Source: an uncultured Sulfolobales archaeon (GTDB lineage Archaea; Thermoproteota; Thermoprotei_A; Sulfolobales; NBVN01). From it: a stretch of 34,108 nt of DNA. The notes beneath the pieces were generated by a model. That model worked only from the letters and a program-made list of their open reading frames with translations, ran no database searches and was not told the origin of the DNA. The position numbers and the translations under genes are program-made. Where the stretch lies: contig CALKCU010000027.1 in the NCBI GenBank assembly GCA_938083005.1, forward strand, positions 1 through 34,108, in the 5' to 3' direction. Positions 8,305 through 15,616 of this stretch are shown piece by piece; within the stretch, counting starts at the first letter, position 1, and the number at the start of each line of letters is the position of its first letter.

Positions 8305-8364
8305 AAGGGATCAGTGCTACAGTGGTTCATCAACATCAGGCCGCCCGTCGTTCGCATCATCCGA
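8305..8364 (-). ncRNA. C/D-box guide sRNA, predicted 16S rRNA 2'-O-methylation guide
   Basis: The minus strand shows the full box set of an archaeal C/D sRNA: C box ATGATGC (8354-8360, one mismatch to RTGATGA), D' box CTGA (8336-8339), C' box TTGATGA (8327-8333) and D box CTGA (8311-8314). The C-to-D' guide (8340-8353) is complementary over at least 10 contiguous bases to the near-universal 16S segment CCGCCCGTCG. Counting five bases upstream of D', it would direct methylation to the C equivalent to E. coli C1402 in the decoding site. The second guide (8315-8326) is complementary to the 16S GCTACA region near position 1235, with one mismatch to the usual sequence. A TATA box at 8383-8393 lies about 25 bp upstream of the predicted 5' end. 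The ends are approximate. L7Ae, Nop5 and fibrillarin would be the expected partners. Confidence 0.85.
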
Positions 8365-8382
8365 GAAGTAGGAGCGCGAGAG

Positions 8383-8393
8383 CTAATATATCG
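8383..8393 (-). promoter_or_regulatory. TATA box of the C/D sRNA gene
   Basis: CGATATATTAG on the minus strand, centred about 25-28 bp upstream of the C box. This suggests the RNA is made from its own promoter rather than by read-through from the membrane-protein operon. The rest of the 8212-8539 spacer shows no coding region; it is GC-rich and holds only weak inverted repeats. Confidence 0.65.
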
Positions 8394-8539
8394 TCGCAAC
8401 ACCGCCCGCGCGGCAACTCTGTTCTCACCCGCGTGACTCATCGCACTGGAGAGCGAGAGCCCCCAGAGCCTCGCAGCTCACTCCGAGAGAAGTTCCGCGA
8501 TGCGGGAAGCCCGGTGAAAGCGCGCTCTGCGGGGAGGCT

Positions 8540-8794
8540 TCACTCGCTCAGCTTCTCGATCTTGCTTACGAGCTTCTCCACCTTTTCCGGGTCCTGGAGG
8601 ACGGAGAGGAAGAACTCCCCGTACTCCCCGAGCAGGATCAGGAGGGGTTGCAGGTAAATCCTAGCGAGCTGAGTCCACACCCGCCCCATGGGGCTGAACG
8701 AGCTGAGGAAAAAGGTGGCTATGGTGTCCAGCTTCAGCTCGACTATCTTTCTCGCCAACCTCTCCAGCAGCTCCTCCTCGCTCAGCGACTGCAT
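8540..8794 (-). CDS. Small protein ending the membrane-protein operon, 84 aa
   Basis: An 84-residue, mostly helical protein that starts at an ATG directly after the stop of the preceding membrane-protein gene (1 bp spacing), so it is translationally coupled. The N-terminus is an acidic/basic amphipathic helix (SEEELLERLARKIVELKLD). A moderately hydrophobic centre (IATFFLSSF, YLQPLLILLGEYGEFFL) could lie on or in the membrane, and the tail is charged and helical (DPEKVEKLVSKIEKL). No family is recognised. Position and codon use support a real gene. A role as a small subunit or adaptor of the membrane complex is inferred from context only. Confidence 0.7.
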   Translation of the reverse strand: MQSLSEEELLERLARKIVELKLDTIATFFLSSFSPMGRVWTQLARIYLQPLLILLGEYGEFFLSVLQDPEKVEKLVSKIEKLSE

Positions 8795-9523
8795 CTACCT
8801 CTTCCTTAGGATCCCCAGGATTATGGCTACGGCTGCCAGGACGGCTGCTACGATCGAGGCCCAGGCCTCCGGCTGGATGTAGATCAGGTAGATCGATATC
8901 AGGAAGCCCACCCTGGTCATTATGGTGTTGGCGAACAGGGCCCCGAACCCGACCATCATGCCGTATATGCCTATGTAGTAGAGGGACCTGTACACCCAGT
9001 ATGCAGGCGAAGGTCTGGCCCCCTCCACCCTCCTCGGGAATATCGTGAAGAGGAAGTACGTCAGGCCGCCCAGCGTTACCAGGACCAGGATCCAGTTGTT
9101 GAGAACCTTGACCGGGTCGGAACCCCACAGGGGGAGTATCGTGGCGGTGACTTGCCTAACGATGTTCGCTATGGGGGCCGTCCTCAGAGCCAGTCCGGAG
9201 CCCACGGCTATGTTGACCGCGACAGCGTACCTGGCTAGCCAGTAGTACTTCCTGGAGTACTTGGCGAACATGAGCACGCCGAGCACTACCGGGATGACGT
9301 AGTGCCACGAGGCCGCCCAGAACGTCTCTGGGCTTCTAACAGCCGGGGCTACGACCACCCTGTTCAGGCTGTCAAGCGCCAGCGCTATCGAGTAGCCGGC
9401 CGCCGTCCCGACGAACATGTGCTCGGCCAGCTTGTAGAGCGCGTTGTCCCGGTAGGCGAAGCTGTATATCCAGACGACCATGGCGGCGGAAAGCCAGGCC
9501 CCGAAGACTTCCCAGGTGATCAC
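8795..9523 (-). CDS. Polytopic membrane protein of the MutL-associated cluster
   Basis: About 242 residues with seven or eight hydrophobic segments (for example GAWLSAAMVVWIYSF, VIPVVLGVLMF, ILVLVTLGGLTYFLF, SIVAAVLAAVAIILG). I start it at GTG 9523, whose GTGA overlaps the TGA stop of the preceding gene, a classic coupled junction; a GGGGTGG purine tract lies just upstream. The frame is open much further (to 9796), but that part is out of frame inside the previous gene. After the first helix, YRDNALYKLAEHMFVGTAAGY resembles a motif I recall from the matching membrane protein in bacterial MutL-associated clusters. There are no recognisable transporter or enzyme motifs. The last residues (ILRKR) form a basic tail on the presumed cytoplasmic side. 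Confidence 0.8.
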   Translation of the reverse strand: MITWEVFGAWLSAAMVVWIYSFAYRDNALYKLAEHMFVGTAAGYSIALALDSLNRVVVAPAVRSPETFWAASWHYVIPVVLGVLMFAKYSRKYYWLARYAVAVNIAVGSGLALRTAPIANIVRQVTATILPLWGSDPVKVLNNWILVLVTLGGLTYFLFTIFPRRVEGARPSPAYWVYRSLYYIGIYGMMVGFGALFANTIMTRVGFLISIYLIYIQPEAWASIVAAVLAAVAIILGILRKR

Positions 9524-10380
9524 TTCGACCCACCCCTTTGGGACGAAACCCTCTTGCTCCAGTAGATGGCGTTCCCTATCGCTATGAAGGCCACTATCAG
9601 CATGTGGGACGTGCTCTGAGCGTCCATCGAGGCTATGCCTAGCCCCAGTCTCCCCACCAGTACCTCGTACTCGGCTGCGCTCCTCTGACCCACTAGCATT
9701 CCGATGGCCTGTCCCGCTCCCACGAACGGCTCGATGGAGGGGCCTATGACGCTCAGGGCCGCGAAGAGGAGGGGAACGCCGTAGGGAGTGTGCCACTGCC
9801 TCACGTAGTAGGCGAACACGTCCGTACCGGACGAGACTATGATGACTAGGTCGAAGTCCGTCGCCTTGTCTACCTCCCTCATCAGCGGGAGGTCTTCGAG
9901 CCTGTTGCCGTAGTTATCCACGCTTATCGTTCCCCTAATGCTCCTGGCTAGGGAGGCCGTCGCCGCTTCGCTTCCCGCTATGTACCCTAGGTACACGTAG
10001 TCCCTCCCGTACACCTTGTCCTCGAACAGGTCTGCCGCCATCGTCTTGAACAGGGAGAAGGCGACTACACCGAAGGCCGACAGGGATCCGTAGACTATCT
10101 TGCAGCCCTTGTCGAAGAGGTGCTTCGTTAGGGCTATGAGGTTTGGTTCGAGCTCACCCCTGGCAGCGACCTCGTAGTAGACCTCGATGTAGACGTGACA
10201 GCCCGGAGGCAGCTTCTTATCGACGTACTCGTAGACATCAAGAGTCCTCTTGGATATCTCGACGGGGATCCCGAGGGGGTGCAGTATCGGCAGAATGACC
10301 GAGAGCAGCAGCAGCGTGTAGAGCAGCTCCTTGGAGCCCAGGACTTTCTCCAGGGACCGGAGAGCGCTCATCTCACTCAC
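9520..10380 (-). CDS. DUF6754-like membrane protein with alpha/beta domain
   Basis: A 286-residue protein with a hydrophobic segment near the N-terminus (about 19-37) and another at the C-terminus (about 255-272). Between them is a soluble-looking alpha/beta region with strands such as CHVYIEVYYEV, CKIVYGSLSAFGVVAF and DLVIIVSSGTDVFAYYV. The arrangement resembles the first gene of the operon, so the two may be distant paralogues or partners. The segments SVIGPSIEPFVGAGQAIGMLVG and GSEAATASLARSIRG are Gly/Ala-rich and may pack in the membrane. I associate this family with DUF6754 proteins next to MutL-like genes, from memory. The start is GTG 10380 or ATG 10371, overlapping the previous gene by 8 bp (GTG) or lying just after it. 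Function unknown. Confidence 0.78.
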   Translation of the reverse strand: MSEMSALRSLEKVLGSKELLYTLLLLSVILPILHPLGIPVEISKRTLDVYEYVDKKLPPGCHVYIEVYYEVAARGELEPNLIALTKHLFDKGCKIVYGSLSAFGVVAFSLFKTMAADLFEDKVYGRDYVYLGYIAGSEAATASLARSIRGTISVDNYGNRLEDLPLMREVDKATDFDLVIIVSSGTDVFAYYVRQWHTPYGVPLLFAALSVIGPSIEPFVGAGQAIGMLVGQRSAAEYEVLVGRLGLGIASMDAQSTSHMLIVAFIAIGNAIYWSKRVSSQRGGSK

Positions 10381-11062
10381 GCCTCCCCATCCAGCTTACC
10401 TCCCTCCACGTTAGCAGCCTAAGCCCCAGTATTATGATCCCTAGGCCAGCGCCTATCGTGATCGGTCTGAAGGCGGCAGTATTCGGCACCGTCATTACCC
10501 AGTCCCTCAGTGACAGGAAGCCGGGCCATAGGAGTCCGCCTACTGTGGTGTTCCCGAAGATCACGATCAGCGCGACGACGAGGAGGAGCAGGGCCATCGG
10601 GTTCCTGACTCTGAAGGCCCTGTACGACGCCGAAGCCATGTAGAACACCAGGATGGAGTACACCGCGGCGTCTGCCGGGGCGTAGACGTTGAGATACAGC
10701 CACCTAAACTGGGGCTGGGTGGTTATGGCGATGCCGGCCGCGGGATCCGCGTAGCTGAGGTACCAGCCGTGCAGAGCGAACAGGACCATCAGAACCAGCA
10801 GCGATATCGTGACCGCGCTGAAGGGGGCCTGTCTCAGCCCCTCTTTCCTCATCCTCACCAGGTGGAACCTCAGTATGTCTATGCCACCGACGATGAGAGC
10901 GAAGCTCGTAATCACCACCACCCAGTCGCTCAAGGCTTTATCAGCCCTGCTGAAGGCTTCCGAGGTCTCCGGGTTAACGTAGAAGTAGAAGAACATCACG
11001 GTGAGCAGTATTATTATCGTGACGATCGCTTGGGGGGCGTACCTCCTCACGACGAGGCTCAT
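10373..11062 (-). CDS. Six-helix membrane protein of the MutL-associated cluster
   Basis: A 229-residue integral-membrane protein with six clear hydrophobic segments: about 12-30, 46-64, 82-100, 133-149, 157-172 and 199-215. A conserved-looking charged loop after the second helix (GGIDILRFHLVRMRKEG) probably faces the cytoplasm, and the protein ends in a short basic tail. It starts 4 bp after the stop of the DUF6754-like gene and overlaps the next gene by 8 bp, so it is translated as part of one operon. There are no catalytic motifs. The loop between helices three and four holds WYLSYADPAAG, likely external. Function unknown beyond membership of this cluster. Confidence 0.8.
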   Translation of the reverse strand: MSLVVRRYAPQAIVTIIILLTVMFFYFYVNPETSEAFSRADKALSDWVVVITSFALIVGGIDILRFHLVRMRKEGLRQAPFSAVTISLLVLMVLFALHGWYLSYADPAAGIAITTQPQFRWLYLNVYAPADAAVYSILVFYMASASYRAFRVRNPMALLLLVVALIVIFGNTTVGGLLWPGFLSLRDWVMTVPNTAAFRPITIGAGLGIIILGLRLLTWREVSWMGRRE

Positions 11063-11066
11063 CCTC

Positions 11067-11951
11067 TCACCCTACCTTCCACGCCCAGTTCAGGGCGTCG
11101 ACCATCTTAGTCCCGGCGAGGAGCATCAGTATCCCCAGGATCACTAGCACTATCGACAGGAGCTTCCCCACGTCCTGGCCCCTTATCGAGGCCAGAGTCT
11201 CCTTGTCTCCCGAAGCCAAGGCCCCGGCCGCGAATACCTCCTCGCCGATGAACGAGTAGTCCGCTGTCAGGACGAAGAACGGGATCTGGGTCTCCCTGGC
11301 CGTCCCAGCTATCTGGAACGCGTTCACCATGTTGCCCGCCTCCATGAATATGAGGGACTCCGCGTAGAACGGGCCCACGACTATGTTGGCTCCGACGTTC
11401 TCTCTGATTAGCGTCGCCTGAACGGCCGACGCGTACGCGAACTGCTGGTCAGTCAGGTACCTCACGTTGTAGGTTGGGTCGTAGAGCTCCGGTCTGCCGG
11501 CCGAGTAGTAGCCCTCCCTGACTACCTCCTCAGTCGTGGCGATGGCCTCGGGAACGCCCAGGGTAGCTATGAGCTTGGCCCCGTATTTGCCGCAGAGCCT
11601 CGCTGCGTGCGATAGCACGCCGAGGCCGGCTACGTATTGAGGTGCGTGGGCCGACGAGATAGTCCCGAAGCCGAAGGTTACGTGCACAGGCCTCCCCATC
11701 TCGACGGACCTGGCCACGGCCTCCTCTATAGCGTCAAACGCGGGTATCCTCCTGACCGGGATCTCCTTGCCCGATTTGGTCTCATGCATGAAGAGGTAGC
11801 CCGCTGACAGTAGCCCCACTAGGATTAGGAAGGCCGAGAAGGGGGCTCTCGGTGAGTAGAGCTGTATGCGCAGAGCCCAGGCCACGCCTGATACGAGAGC
11901 TGTTAGCGCTAGGACAACTATCGGGATCAGCAAACCTCGAGATACCTTCAT
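11067..11951 (-). CDS. DUF6754-like membrane protein, first gene of the operon
   Basis: About 294 residues. Two N-terminal hydrophobic segments (about 5-27 and 35-52) are followed by a soluble alpha/beta domain (about 65-245) and a C-terminal membrane segment (LLSIVLVILGILMLLAG). The domain carries recognisable DUF6754-like stretches: RPVHVTFGFGTISS, FAYASAVQATLIREN, GANIVVGPFYAESLIF and EEVFAAGA. These suggest a Rossmann-like fold with a conserved Gly/Ala-rich loop, but no known enzyme motif. ATG 11951 is preceded by a GAGGGTG Shine-Dalgarno-like tract; an in-frame GTG at 11960 is an alternative. The TATA box at 11985-11997 drives the operon. Its conserved position beside a MutL-like ATPase in distant phyla (memory) suggests a shared, still unknown membrane function. 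Confidence 0.8.
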   Translation of the reverse strand: MKVSRGLLIPIVVLALTALVSGVAWALRIQLYSPRAPFSAFLILVGLLSAGYLFMHETKSGKEIPVRRIPAFDAIEEAVARSVEMGRPVHVTFGFGTISSAHAPQYVAGLGVLSHAARLCGKYGAKLIATLGVPEAIATTEEVVREGYYSAGRPELYDPTYNVRYLTDQQFAYASAVQATLIRENVGANIVVGPFYAESLIFMEAGNMVNAFQIAGTARETQIPFFVLTADYSFIGEEVFAAGALASGDKETLASIRGQDVGKLLSIVLVILGILMLLAGTKMVDALNWAWKVG

Positions 11952-11984
11952 GCGCTTCACCCTCGGGCAATGCTAGGAAACTGG

Positions 11985-11997
11985 GAATTTAAATTTT
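11985..11997 (-). promoter_or_regulatory. TATA box of the five-gene membrane operon
   Basis: AAAATTTAAATTC on the minus strand, an AT-rich island in GC-rich DNA, 34-40 bp before the first start codon. Confidence 0.6.
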
Positions 11998-12169
11998 GAG
12001 CATTTGAAGCACGCTGTCTACTCTCGCTGCGCGTTGTAGCTGAAGACGCGAGCTACCGCGCTCCCCCCGCTTAGGGAGGACCCAGCGCTGTCAACAGTCT
12101 CGCACGGTCTCTCGCCAGTTTCACGAGAGTACGTATTAAGTAGCCGGACGAAAAAGCATTGGAGAAAAC

Positions 12170-12655
12170 ATGGACAGGAGATCCGCCGCAGTCCTGGCTG
12201 CCGGGCTAGTCCTGGCGGCTGTGCTAGCCACGGGCCCCATCCTAGCGTACGCCAAGAACGTCTGGGCCGAGGAGACGCCGCTCCAGATCTCCGCGCCCGG
12301 CTGTGCGTGGACGCAGCCGAGATCCGGCGGGCTCGGGCGGCGCCTAGCGCAGCTGAAGGCCGGGTGGGCCCTCGGCCCGCGGCTGGTGGTGAGTGAGGAG
12401 TACAGGGAGAGAGTAGTCGAGATAGCTATGGAGGATCCTGACGTCTCCAAGCTGGTGGAGGAGGGCTTCAACGTGACGAACGTGAGACCCATCGTTAGAG
12501 CGTACGTAGGGGCCGACGGCTCGGTGAGCCTGAGGGCCGACGAGGCCCTGGTAGTGCTGCGCAAGGACGGGAGCGTCGCCGTGGTCCTGGTGAGCCTGAG
12601 CGAGGAGAGAGTGATCAAGGTAGTGGTCCGCACCGTAACCGTGGTAGAGAAGTAG
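12170..12655 (+). CDS. Exported protein of unknown function, 161 aa
   Basis: The N-terminus (MDRRSAAVLAAGLVLAAVLATG) is a basic residue cluster plus hydrophobic core, a signal peptide or anchor with possible cleavage after AYA at about 25-27. The mature part is about 135 residues. An internal region (SEEYRERVVEIAMEDPDVSKLVEEGFNVTNVRPIVRAYV) and a final pair of beta strands (ALVVLRKDGSVAVVLVSL, VIKVVVRTVTVV) give an alpha-then-beta layout like PepSY-type or small extracellular domains, but I cannot name a family. Two Cys are absent except one near residue 44. It has its own TATA-like CGTATTAAG at about 12131-12139, some 35 bp before the ATG, and a GGAG just upstream of it. Confidence 0.75.
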   Translation: MDRRSAAVLAAGLVLAAVLATGPILAYAKNVWAEETPLQISAPGCAWTQPRSGGLGRRLAQLKAGWALGPRLVVSEEYRERVVEIAMEDPDVSKLVEEGFNVTNVRPIVRAYVGADGSVSLRADEALVVLRKDGSVAVVLVSLSEERVIKVVVRTVTVVEK

Positions 12656-12731
12656 GAACGACAAGCCTATACCCTTTTCGCCTGAGCGAGCCTCGAGGTT
12701 ATTAACTCTTTCACCGCAGCGTACCTACGGC

Positions 12732-13628
12732 ATGTACCTGGTCAGACCTTTCGACCCCTGGAGGTCGCCCCTCTGCACCTGCCCCGCCAAGTACGTGCTA
12801 CACCCCTACACAGGGTGCGGACACGGATGCCTTTACTGCTACGCGAGCAGCTACGTGCGCGACTTCTTCAACCCGAGGCCGAAGGAGGGGTTCGTGAGGA
12901 AGCTCCTCAGAGACCTCGAGCGCCTGCCGATCGGCAGCCTGGTCGAGCTGTCCACGAGCAGCGACCCCTACACGCCGCCCGAGGAGAGGCTCTCGGTGAC
13001 CAGGTGGGCTCTCTCGGAGCTCCTGGAGAGGGGCTTCAGGGTACTCGTAACGACGAAGAGCGCTCTGGTCCTCAGGGACATAGACGTCCTGCTGAGGTAT
13101 AGAGACAGGGTGGCGGTGGCGATCACGATCACGACCCTGGACGCCGGGACGGCGGCGGTCCTGGAGCCCGGCGCTCCAACGCCGGCCGAGAGGCTCAAGG
13201 CTGTCAGGAAGCTCAGCAGCTCCGGGGTGCCGACCCTGGTCAGGGTAGACCCCATAGTGCCCTACGTCAACGACGATCCCTCAGCCGTAGAGGAGCTCGT
13301 GGAGCAGGTCTCTAGAGCCGGCGCCGTCCAGGTCACCAGCTCGACCTACAAGGCGAGGCCTGATAGCCTCTCGAGGCTCCTCAAAGCTCTCCCAGAGGTC
13401 GCTCCGAAGATCGTCGAGGCCTACAGGTCCGGGGAGAGGGTGGGCGGGTACACGTACCTGGACAGGAGGACGCGGTACGAGTACATGAGGACCGTGCGGG
13501 GAGCGGCGATCAGGGCCGGTCTGGCCTTCCATACGTGCAGGGAGGGGTTCCCGGAGCTAGCCACCAGGGGCTTTAGCTGCGACGGATCCTCCCTCGTCGG
13601 TCGCGGCGGGTCCGTCGCCAAGGTCTAG
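12732..13628 (+). CDS. Radical SAM protein, SPL (spore photoproduct lyase-like) type
   Basis: A complete 298-residue radical SAM enzyme. The [4Fe-4S] motif is C29-x3-C33-x2-C36 within TGCGHGCLYCYASS. STSSDPYTPPE at about 76-86 and LVTTKS at about 105-110 are further signatures of the SPL/Rv2578c-like radical SAM branch. PTLVRVDPIVPYVND corresponds to a later barrel strand. Members are widespread in archaea and bacteria; apart from true spore photoproduct lyase their substrates are mostly unknown, so DNA repair should not be assumed. TATA-like GTTATTAAC at about 12697-12705 lies about 30 bp before the ATG. The 3' end overlaps the convergent 13557 gene by 72 bp. Confidence 0.85.
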   Translation: MYLVRPFDPWRSPLCTCPAKYVLHPYTGCGHGCLYCYASSYVRDFFNPRPKEGFVRKLLRDLERLPIGSLVELSTSSDPYTPPEERLSVTRWALSELLERGFRVLVTTKSALVLRDIDVLLRYRDRVAVAITITTLDAGTAAVLEPGAPTPAERLKAVRKLSSSGVPTLVRVDPIVPYVNDDPSAVEELVEQVSRAGAVQVTSSTYKARPDSLSRLLKALPEVAPKIVEAYRSGERVGGYTYLDRRTRYEYMRTVRGAAIRAGLAFHTCREGFPELATRGFSCDGSSLVGRGGSVAKV

Positions 13629-14105
13629 CGCCGCTCTGTACTCCTTGCTCAGCTCCTCCAGCTTCTTGAGGACCTCCTGGTTCTTCTCTAGCATCTCGTT
13701 GACCAAGCTGAGGTACCTCGCGACCCTTACAGCGTTCGGGGATATCCTCACCAGCTCCCTGCCGTTCACCGCGACGAAGTGCTCCTTGTTCAGCTTCTCG
13801 CCCAGTATGTACTCAGCCTCGTTGGCGCTCGCGTGCAGCGTGTAGCAGTGGGGGCTGCCGTCTATCGTCACCACGGTTATCCTCCTGGGTCTGGAGGACC
13901 TGACCATGCTGGCTATCTTGCCGTAGTGGGTCGGGCTCTCGCGCTCCGGGCACGCGAAGAGGACGGTTTTGCCCTCGGCCAGCCTCCTGAAGAGCTCCGG
14001 GTTCACGAAGGGGAGGCACGCGGAGGCTATGAGTAGGTCGCTACCCCTCAGTATCGGCGCCTTAACCCACGTGCTCCACAACCACGGGCAGGCGCCGCAC
14101 TCCAC
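13557..14105 (-). CDS. Cys-containing protein of unknown function downstream of thiC
   Basis: 182 residues, starting with GTG 1 bp after the thiC stop, so co-transcribed with it. The N-terminus has CGAC (Cys 3 and 6), with further Cys near 30 (SACLPF) and 51 (LFACPERES). Four Cys in the first 51 residues could bind an Fe-S cluster or zinc. A central alpha/beta region (KTVLFACPE, RRITVVTIDGSPHCYTLH) resembles the small Fe-S adaptor fold of hydrogenase D-type subunits, but this is only an impression. The C-terminal half is helical and coiled-coil-like (LVNEMLEKNQEVLKKLEELSKEY). The last 24 codons overlap the radical SAM gene on the other strand; that low-complexity Gly/Ala tail may be non-essential. 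Not recognised as part of known thiamine pathways. Confidence 0.7.
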   Translation of the reverse strand: MECGACPWLWSTWVKAPILRGSDLLIASACLPFVNPELFRRLAEGKTVLFACPERESPTHYGKIASMVRSSRPRRITVVTIDGSPHCYTLHASANEAEYILGEKLNKEHFVAVNGRELVRISPNAVRVARYLSLVNEMLEKNQEVLKKLEELSKEYRAALDLGDGPAATDEGGSVAAKAPGG

Positions 14106-14106
14106 A

Positions 14107-15447
14107 CTACCACACCAGGAGGCTCCCTCCTCCGTACTTCTCCAGGAGCTCTTCCCTCTCCAGCCTCCTCTCGCTCAGGTACTTCGGCAGTAGGAGGAAG
14201 ACGCAGTACTGGCCGCACATTGTGCACGAGCTCAGGTCGTGCTGGAACTGGGTCTTCAATCTCATAGACCTCTCGGGGTCGAGAGACCTCGATATCTGGT
14301 AGTTCCAGTCCAGGAGGGCCCTCCTGATGCTCATCTCGACGTCCTCGTGAGCGGCCCTCCTCCCGAGCTTCACGAGGTCGCCGGCGTGCGCGGCTATCCT
14401 AGCCGCTATCAGCCCCTCCTTGACCTCCTCGACCCCGGGTAGGCCCAGGTGCTCCGACGGAGTGAGGTAGCAGATGAGGTCCGCGCCGGCTGCGGCAGCC
14501 ACGGCGGCTCCTATAGCCGAGGCTATGTGGTCGTAGCCGACGGCCACGTCCGTCACGAGGGGACCGAGCACGTAGTACGGCAGACCACCGCTGAGGGACT
14601 TCATCAGCCTGACGTCGGCGACTACCTTGTCGAGGGTCATGTGTCCGGGCCCCTCTATCATCACCTGTACCCCCCGGCTCACTGCGTCCCTGGCTAGCCT
14701 GGAGTTGCTCAGGAGCTCCCCTATCTGGAGCTCGTCGTGAGCGTCCGCCGTCGCTCCCGGCCTTAGCGCGTCGCCGAGGCTTATCACAGAGTCGTGCTCT
14801 TTGAAGAGCTCAAGGAGGTAGTCCCAGTGCTTCAGGTAGGGGTTCTCCTCGCGGTTCTCCAGCATCCAGATGGCCAGCATCGTCCCGCCCCTGCTGACCA
14901 GGGGAGCGATCCTGCGGCTCCTCACGGCTTTCTCGGCCAGCTCCCTGGTGATCCCGGCGTGTATGGTCATGAAGTCCACTCCGTCCTTCAGGTGCTTCTC
15001 CACTACGGCTAGGAACCAGTCCGAGGGCATGTTGGCGCTCCCGTACTTCCTGACGCCGTCGATCCAGGCCTGGTACGTCGGCACGGTGCCGAAGGGTACC
15101 GCTCCGGCCGCCTCCATCAGCCTCCTCCTGACCTCGTCTAGGTCTCCCCCGGTGCTCAAGTCCATCAGCGTGTCCGTCCCGAACTTCACCGCAGTCCGGA
15201 CCTTCTCGACCTCCAGGTCGACGTTCACCACAGTGCCGCTAGTCCCGACGTTCACGTTCACCTTGGTCCTCAGCCCCTCTCCGACGGCCACCGGCCTCAC
15301 TCCGGCCCTCCTGACGTTCCTGACAACGATAACTCTGCCGAGGCCCACTCTCCTCCTCAGGGCCTCGTAGTCCACGCCCTCGGACTTCGCTACGTAGGCG
15401 AGCTCGTCTACGTAGCTACTGTTCCTGGCCTCCGGCATTATACCCAC
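14107..15447 (-). CDS. thiC: Phosphomethylpyrimidine synthase ThiC
   Basis: ThiC is a radical SAM enzyme that rearranges aminoimidazole ribotide into HMP phosphate, the pyrimidine half of thiamine. The 446-aa length is near that of archaeal and bacterial short ThiC. The C-terminal [4Fe-4S] motif C408-x2-C411-x4-C415 (CTMCGQYC) is present. Other hallmarks are SGTV near the substrate site, MTIHAGI, SRGGTM, EGPGHMTLDKV and TDVAVGYDHI. GTG 15447 opens the frame, with ATG 15438 as an in-frame alternative; AATAAAAGC about 30-40 bp upstream is a likely TATA box. No TPP riboswitch (THI-box) motif is visible in the 5' region. The next gene (14105) is probably in the same operon. Confidence 0.95.
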   Translation of the reverse strand: MGIMPEARNSSYVDELAYVAKSEGVDYEALRRRVGLGRVIVVRNVRRAGVRPVAVGEGLRTKVNVNVGTSGTVVNVDLEVEKVRTAVKFGTDTLMDLSTGGDLDEVRRRLMEAAGAVPFGTVPTYQAWIDGVRKYGSANMPSDWFLAVVEKHLKDGVDFMTIHAGITRELAEKAVRSRRIAPLVSRGGTMLAIWMLENREENPYLKHWDYLLELFKEHDSVISLGDALRPGATADAHDELQIGELLSNSRLARDAVSRGVQVMIEGPGHMTLDKVVADVRLMKSLSGGLPYYVLGPLVTDVAVGYDHIASAIGAAVAAAAGADLICYLTPSEHLGLPGVEEVKEGLIAARIAAHAGDLVKLGRRAAHEDVEMSIRRALLDWNYQISRSLDPERSMRLKTQFQHDLSSCTMCGQYCVFLLLPKYLSERRLEREELLEKYGGGSLLVW

Positions 15448-15616
15448 GGACCCTCAGCCACGTTATGCTTCTGAGGCATGCTTTTATTCTACTCCTCCAC
15501 ACACCGCCCCTCTATTGCGGTTCAAACGCGCTTTGAAACTTTAATCTCGGGACGGATCGCCCTCCGCGGTCCCCGCGCGGGCTTCCCGCCTTCAACCGCT
15601 TTTAAGCTTATTTAGC

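Noticed and set aside
14640-14670. GTGATGA C-box match on the minus strand inside thiC (and similar TGATGA hits in other genes)
   Set aside because: Codons of a conserved protein segment explain it, and no D/D'/C' boxes stand at the right spacing.
15448-15616. TPP riboswitch in front of thiC
   Set aside because: No THI-box motifs on the minus strand; only a plain TATA box and short leader.
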